The notes beneath the pieces were generated by a model. That model saw only the letters and a list, made by a program, of their open reading frames with translations, was not told the origin of the DNA and made no database searches. Shown in pieces: positions 59,757 to 64,000 of a stretch of DNA of 64,000 nucleotides. The position numbers and the translations under genes are program-made. The stretch comes from Trichuris trichiura (taxonomy: Eukaryota > Nematoda > Enoplea > Trichinellida > Trichuridae), in assembly GCA_037903355.1 (NCBI GenBank), contig JBAJFE010000049.1, positions 248,001-312,000 on the forward strand, read 5' to 3'. The stretch's first letter is position 1; each line of letters begins with the position of its first letter.

Positions 59757-61304
59757 AAATAAAAATTGAGTGCATTGGTCCCATACAATTTTTCTTAATA
59801 ATAGCTCATCTATCCGTTGGTAGAGCAGTTGTTTCGTTCAATTACAGAGACCAACACAGACACAAATAAACGGGAAAAGCCGTAGGAGACCTTCCAACCC
59901 TGAAACATCATGCCGTTATGAAACATCCAATATTCTAGTAAACCGTGTTATTCGCATTCATGGTGTACGTGCATAAACCTTCCCTTTAACAATCTCAGGG
60001 AAATACCAGGACCATTCAGGTAGAGAACAATTATATAAAAGCCGGTCCGTATGATCCTACAGCCAACATAATCATACAGGCGTCTGTACCAACGTACAGA
60101 GCAATAGAATTTTGATGGACCACGTCCAAAATCCTGAACGATCAATATCAAGAAAACCCATATCAAGCAATGATAATGAAAAGCCTTTATTAAAATTTGT
60201 TACCTCCAACTTCAGATGGGAACCTATGATTTTCACGCCGGTGCTCCGTATTTTGTTTAAGCTTTGGGAACCTGAGCTCAGTTACAAGACGTCTTAACAA
60301 ATTTGCATATAGCTGTCCAAGACTACTCCTGTGCCTAATGTAAAACTGCTTTGCAATGGTTAGTAATCGCTATTGCTTTCTTAATACCTTCCGTCTAGTG
60401 TAACAGCCTTCTTCTTATTGTTTCTCTATGTAAATTGAAAATTCACCAACTGTTACAGTAGGCCGCTTAAGCATGAACTAAAATGAAGTATAGCTGAGAG
60501 GTTGCTGATAGTTTTCATAAGTTAACTGAGATTGTGCATATTCAATCTGTAGTGGCATAGTCTAGACGCTGTCTGCCAAGGCAATGGCCACTTAAGGCGT
60601 GGGAACATGCATCATCAATAATCTGGTTACCAACCACCACAATACTGTGACATAGTAGGGAAAAGGATTGGCGGGTAGTTACATTCCAGACAAAAATGTA
60701 ACATTATCCCATATGTTTTCTTCGCCAAGCAATTCATGATGTTACCTTTTCGCTACGCCAGGTTGTTCTGCACCGTTGCCGACTTGAACAACAAATTTGA
60801 GATATGCAACAGGAAAACGGTTTGATATCCCATTGAGCTAGCGAAGGCGTAGGCAAAACTGGAATCCTGATCGTTGGGGATTTTGAACATGGTCAGATTT
60901 TATTACATTGTAGCCGACTAGTGAAATGCAAGAAGTGAATGAAAACATTCTTATTAATAATATTAGCAATGGAATCTCCATTCTTATCGCTAGAAGGTCC
61001 AAAGCATTGCTATAAAAAAATGTATTAACGCGCACAGTTCCTTGGCGCATTTTTTCAAAGATAATGTCTTCTTACACTTTTTAGGTCAAACAGTCTGTTG
61101 CATTTCATTCTACTCATTGGACTCGTCTTTGTTGGGTAAATCATCTTTCAGTGAGCGAAAGAATAATCGCTGCGTTACGTGAAAACATTCGCATGTTGGT
61201 AAATCATCTTTCTCGGTAGGAAAAGGATAAGTGAGAATTATGAGCACATAATTGGATAACCCAATTTCCATACCGGTAAGCTGACATGACGGGGCTAAGC
61301 CTCG

Positions 61305-62664
61305 CTAATTTTTATAAGAAAGCGTTCCAATATCAGTGACGATGCTTAGTGATGGCAGAAAATCATTTTGGATGCTTACTGTTCGTCCCTGGGATAGAAG
61401 GCAGAACATGTCCTTTTTTTTGCTTACTGCCCAAGAAGCTCCGCCTGCGTGCGGCAACCAGTATGTATCATTGATGGTCGCGCTACTGACATGTTCTATA
61501 GAGCGATCTTTTGTGCAATTAATATCTAGTCGATTGTACCGCGTAGCTGAAGTGCCGCTGAACACAATCAGAGGCCTACTGAGCGTGGATGCAACTTCGG
61601 AGGCCAAGTCTGCGAAAACAAAAACTTCAATACGCTTATTAATTATGCATGACTAATTTGCATACCAGTGTTAAAAGATTGGTGTTTGAAGATGAAAGCA
61701 GTTGGCGGCTTGTTCGGTCTCGACTGAACATAGAACCTTGGAGGAGGTGTCGTGGTCATTTCATCTTCTCTCAGGCTCTGAAGAGGACCACTTGTATCTT
61801 CTTCATACGCAAAACTGGATGCATAAATTAAAGGAGAAGCGTAAGACAGCTGATTTGCTGCAAGAAAGTAATGCGCTGTAAAATCGTACAAAGCAGAGTA
61901 ATTGGTAGTACCAATGGATTCTAGCTCTTCCTTATTCACACCCAAACAAACGAACATATGAGCTTGTCTCGTCAGATGGTCTGGCCATTCATACTTTTTA
62001 CCAATCTTTGGAAATCCAGGAGCGCTGTGAGTTAAGAAGAACCCGCTCTCACCTTTGAACGCAATGACACCTAAACAAGAGTTGATTTTGTATTTTCTAC
62101 TGATCGCTTATCTAGTCTGCAGATCAGCAGAAATAGGATAAAAGCTATGACTATTACGCACAGACAATCCGTAAAAAAAGCAGATCGATACCTTTGGATG
62201 ATCCATTTGTGGCAAATCCAGGCGACGTTGGTAATTGGTCATTGAATATGACATAAGATATACCACCGGCGTTTTGCTTTTGTTGGCGGCACTCAAGTGA
62301 TTCCTTGGGTAGTACGTCCAGTACTTTTTTCAGAGTGGCGTACAAGGGACTTTCAGCTTCGTCAGAAATAGATTTAACGTTAATTTGTATGAGGCCGTCT
62401 TTCGGATCCTTGGATTTAGTATCACCCTGTTCACTTTTTTTCGCTTCATCATGTTTGTCTCGATCACTGTCTCCCTCTCCTGGATTATTCTCATCAACAT
62501 TTTTCTTTTCAGTATTTTCCTCTTTGTTTTCTTCGTTTTCATCATTTTTGTCTTCGGCATCTGTCCTTTCAGCATGCTTATTTTCAGAAATCATGCTACC
62601 AATGTTACCTTTCAATCCCAGTCCAGTCAAGCGTAATTCTCCAGCAGGTTTGAACAATACGTAC
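61305..62664 (-). CDS. DNase II-like protein, three exons (5' end not resolved)
   Basis: Exons 62664-62192, 62070-61666 and 61609-61305 (TAG), all in phase. Family marks are YVLFKPAGE near the start, ESPLYATLKKVLD, ISYVIFNDQLP, FFLTHSAPGFP (first active-site region), FVCLGVNKEEL and a final WLPHAGGASWAVS. In active DNase II the last motif is His-x-Lys-Trp; here His is kept but Lys is missing and the spacing is longer, so catalysis is doubtful. Between the second and third family blocks lies a stretch of about 75 residues made almost only of Glu, Asp, Lys and Asn, which other DNase II proteins lack. The signal-peptide exon is not found. A GTAAGC after SWA could be a donor, giving a different C-terminus. 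DNase II-like secreted proteins are expanded in Trichinella. Confidence 0.8.
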
Positions 62665-63929
62665 CTTAAAAAGTCACATGGATGTTAGTAGCTACATGAA
62701 AACTGCGACAAATGGTCAATTTCTAGGTGTCCTAAGTTGACGATAAAATTTTTTGTTGTCAGGGATAAGTGCAAAACATTTTAGCAGATTGAATCCGTCA
62801 GAATGAGTCCCTTACAAAATCACAGGCTACGTTGTCGTAATCGCGCCTTAAACGCTTTTGTTGCGAATGTTTACCATCGTCTTTTACAACTACGCGCGTC
62901 AGTTAAGAAATTCTTAAAAATTAAAAAATTAAACGGTACAAAATGCTCATCACTAATGCGCCTAAGAACAAGAAGGAAGCAGAAGAAACGAAGAAGAAGA
63001 AAACTTTTTCCTGACTTATTTGCTCTGATTTGAATAACCTCAGTGTAAGTATATCTCTTACAACAGCAGTTGCGAAGTTATCATCGTCTCAGCAGGCGAA
63101 AGTAGAATGTTTTTTCATCACTGGCTACCTTCATTCTGACATAAAGCTTAAAAAAAGTAAAATTTACTCGTCGTTAAATCTACTTTTTTTAATTCTGTTT
63201 TTAATATTATTTTTATATTACAGTTTTTACTTCTACTTTCGTTCATATGCTGCTTCAGCTTGCTTATTCAATTTCACTTTTTCCACTTTCTTCTATCTCG
63301 TTGAATATTGATAGATACAGCATTTTAACGACACATTGCGATTCTCAGGTTTACCATTGTTATTTAGCCTTTCACGACCTGAAAGCCCTTTATTTCTTTC
63401 CAAGAATAAATGGGCCAAACTCGACCAGTGCTCATTTTGGATAAGCCTTTAAACGCCTGTTTTAACTTGCATTATTTTCTGAAGTACCTTCTCTGGAAGT
63501 TATTGCAAAACAGTTGCCGTTATTTTGTATTAGTGTCAAACCTTTGAATTGCTACAGTACGCGTCACCAAGCAACATAAATTCATCGAAACTTTGCTCTA
63601 CCGTAAAGTGAATGTGGCGACTTTGCGTATAGCACGCAGGCCTATTTTTTAAATAGTAACTTCAACAGCTTCTTTCAGAATACTGCCAGCTGTACATTAA
63701 AAAAAATGAAACCAAAAGGAAAAAGCCCCGTTGAACTGTACTAAGCAAAGACAGACAAGTTGCTTAATCAATAAACGTTTTTACTGAACCTACTTTGCGC
63801 GGCTAAAACAGCTGCTAAATAAACTTTCTTACACGTATAGGTTGCAGTAAGGGATCTTTTTCTTGGAATATATGCTTGGATAGTGCGAAACTTACGTGGT
63901 AGACAAGCAGTTTAACAGCGGAGTAAATA
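62665..63929. other. 5' side of the DNase II-like gene; no exon identified
   Basis: The missing first exon(s) with signal peptide and VDW motif should lie on the minus strand beyond 62664, but I cannot identify them before the window ends. The area is AT-rich, with poly-T and TTTTTA tracts at 63184-63240. Confidence 0.4.
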
Positions 63930-64000
63930 CAGTCGGCCCTCGTTATCTGCGGTTAATTCGTCCAAAATTTTGAGCGTTTTACCGCGTTAAGTTGAATTCC
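63930..64000 (+). mobile_element. Left end of a second pogo/Tigger-like element
   Basis: CAGTCGGCCCTCGTTATC preceded by TA (63928-63929) is a typical pogo/Tigger terminal inverted repeat start. It differs from the MITE at 27837. The window stops 71 bp into it. Confidence 0.7.

Larger units (their letters stand above)
59506..59896. repeat. Foldback pair of Penelope B terminal repeats
   Basis: Arms of about 185 bp (59506-59688 and 59711-59896) are reverse complements with few mismatches, around a spacer of about 22 bp. Both carry the family B block CTACCAACxGATGGATGAGC and a ribozyme motif. No ORF is present, so it is a terminal-repeat dimer on its own. Confidence 0.85.
57530..61304. other. 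Stretch without a recognisable gene; contains a foldback repeat
   Basis: Apart from the possible 5' extension of the gene at 57529 and the inverted repeat at 59506-59896, I find no exon series, RNA gene or repeat. The frames at 59948-60297 and 60838-61050 are motif-free. Confidence 0.45.

Noticed and set aside
62305..62688. Plus-strand frames rich in Ser/Phe
   Set aside because: They are the antisense of the acidic insert in the DNase II-like gene.

Overview
This looks like nuclear DNA of a small-genome invertebrate, most likely an enoplean (clade I) nematode close to Trichuris or Trichinella. The evidence is many short introns (several of 37-64 nt with clean GT..AG ends and matching phases), animal-type gene families, a secreted DNase II-like gene of the kind expanded in Trichinellida, and Penelope-like retroelements. 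There is no bacterial signal. The organism call is an inference. Most genes here are split into short exons, so I rebuilt the gene models by joining exons on splice sites, phase and family alignment.

Layout. 0.37-1.09 kb (-): exons of an unidentified protein with an in-frame stop between segments. 7.8-12.1 kb (+): a two-exon C2H2 zinc-finger gene. 12.1-19.4 kb: AT-rich and apparently gene-free, with a solo Penelope pLTR and a (TTA)25 tract. 19.4-21.1 kb (-): a ZCCHC8-like protein and, directly upstream, a further coding segment. 21.7-23.0 kb (+): SNF8/VPS22 of ESCRT-II in eight exons. 23.8 kb (+): tRNA-Thr(CGU). 24.8-26.6 kb (+): a FES/FER-type SH2-tyrosine kinase. 27.8-28.5 kb: a pogo/Tigger-like MITE. 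29.5-38.1 kb (-): PDK1 (12 coding exons, 531 aa). 44.2-53.0 kb (-): a Tweety-family channel gene (13 exons, 457 aa) whose intron 10 holds a nested cluster of Penelope-like elements. 54.8-56.6 kb (-): a second Penelope family, lying inside an intron of an unidentified gene at 56.7-57.5 kb. 59.5-59.9 kb: a foldback repeat. 61.3-62.7 kb (-): the DNase II-like gene. 63.93 kb to the end: the start of another pogo-like element.

The most interesting system is the mobile one. Both Penelope families encode reverse transcriptase plus a C-terminal GIY-YIG endonuclease. Their terminal repeats carry hammerhead-ribozyme-like motifs (CUGANGA, stem II, GAAA) in at least nine places. The stem III segment is only a palindromic tetramer, AGCU or ACGU, which suggests activity as dimers. 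In three places the repeats sit as head-to-head inverted pairs, one of them an almost uninterrupted 156-bp inverted repeat.

The host genes are ordinary housekeeping and signalling genes: endosomal sorting (SNF8), nuclear RNA surveillance (ZCCHC8), PI3K signalling (PDK1), tyrosine-kinase signalling and anion or volume regulation (Tweety). They do not form one pathway.
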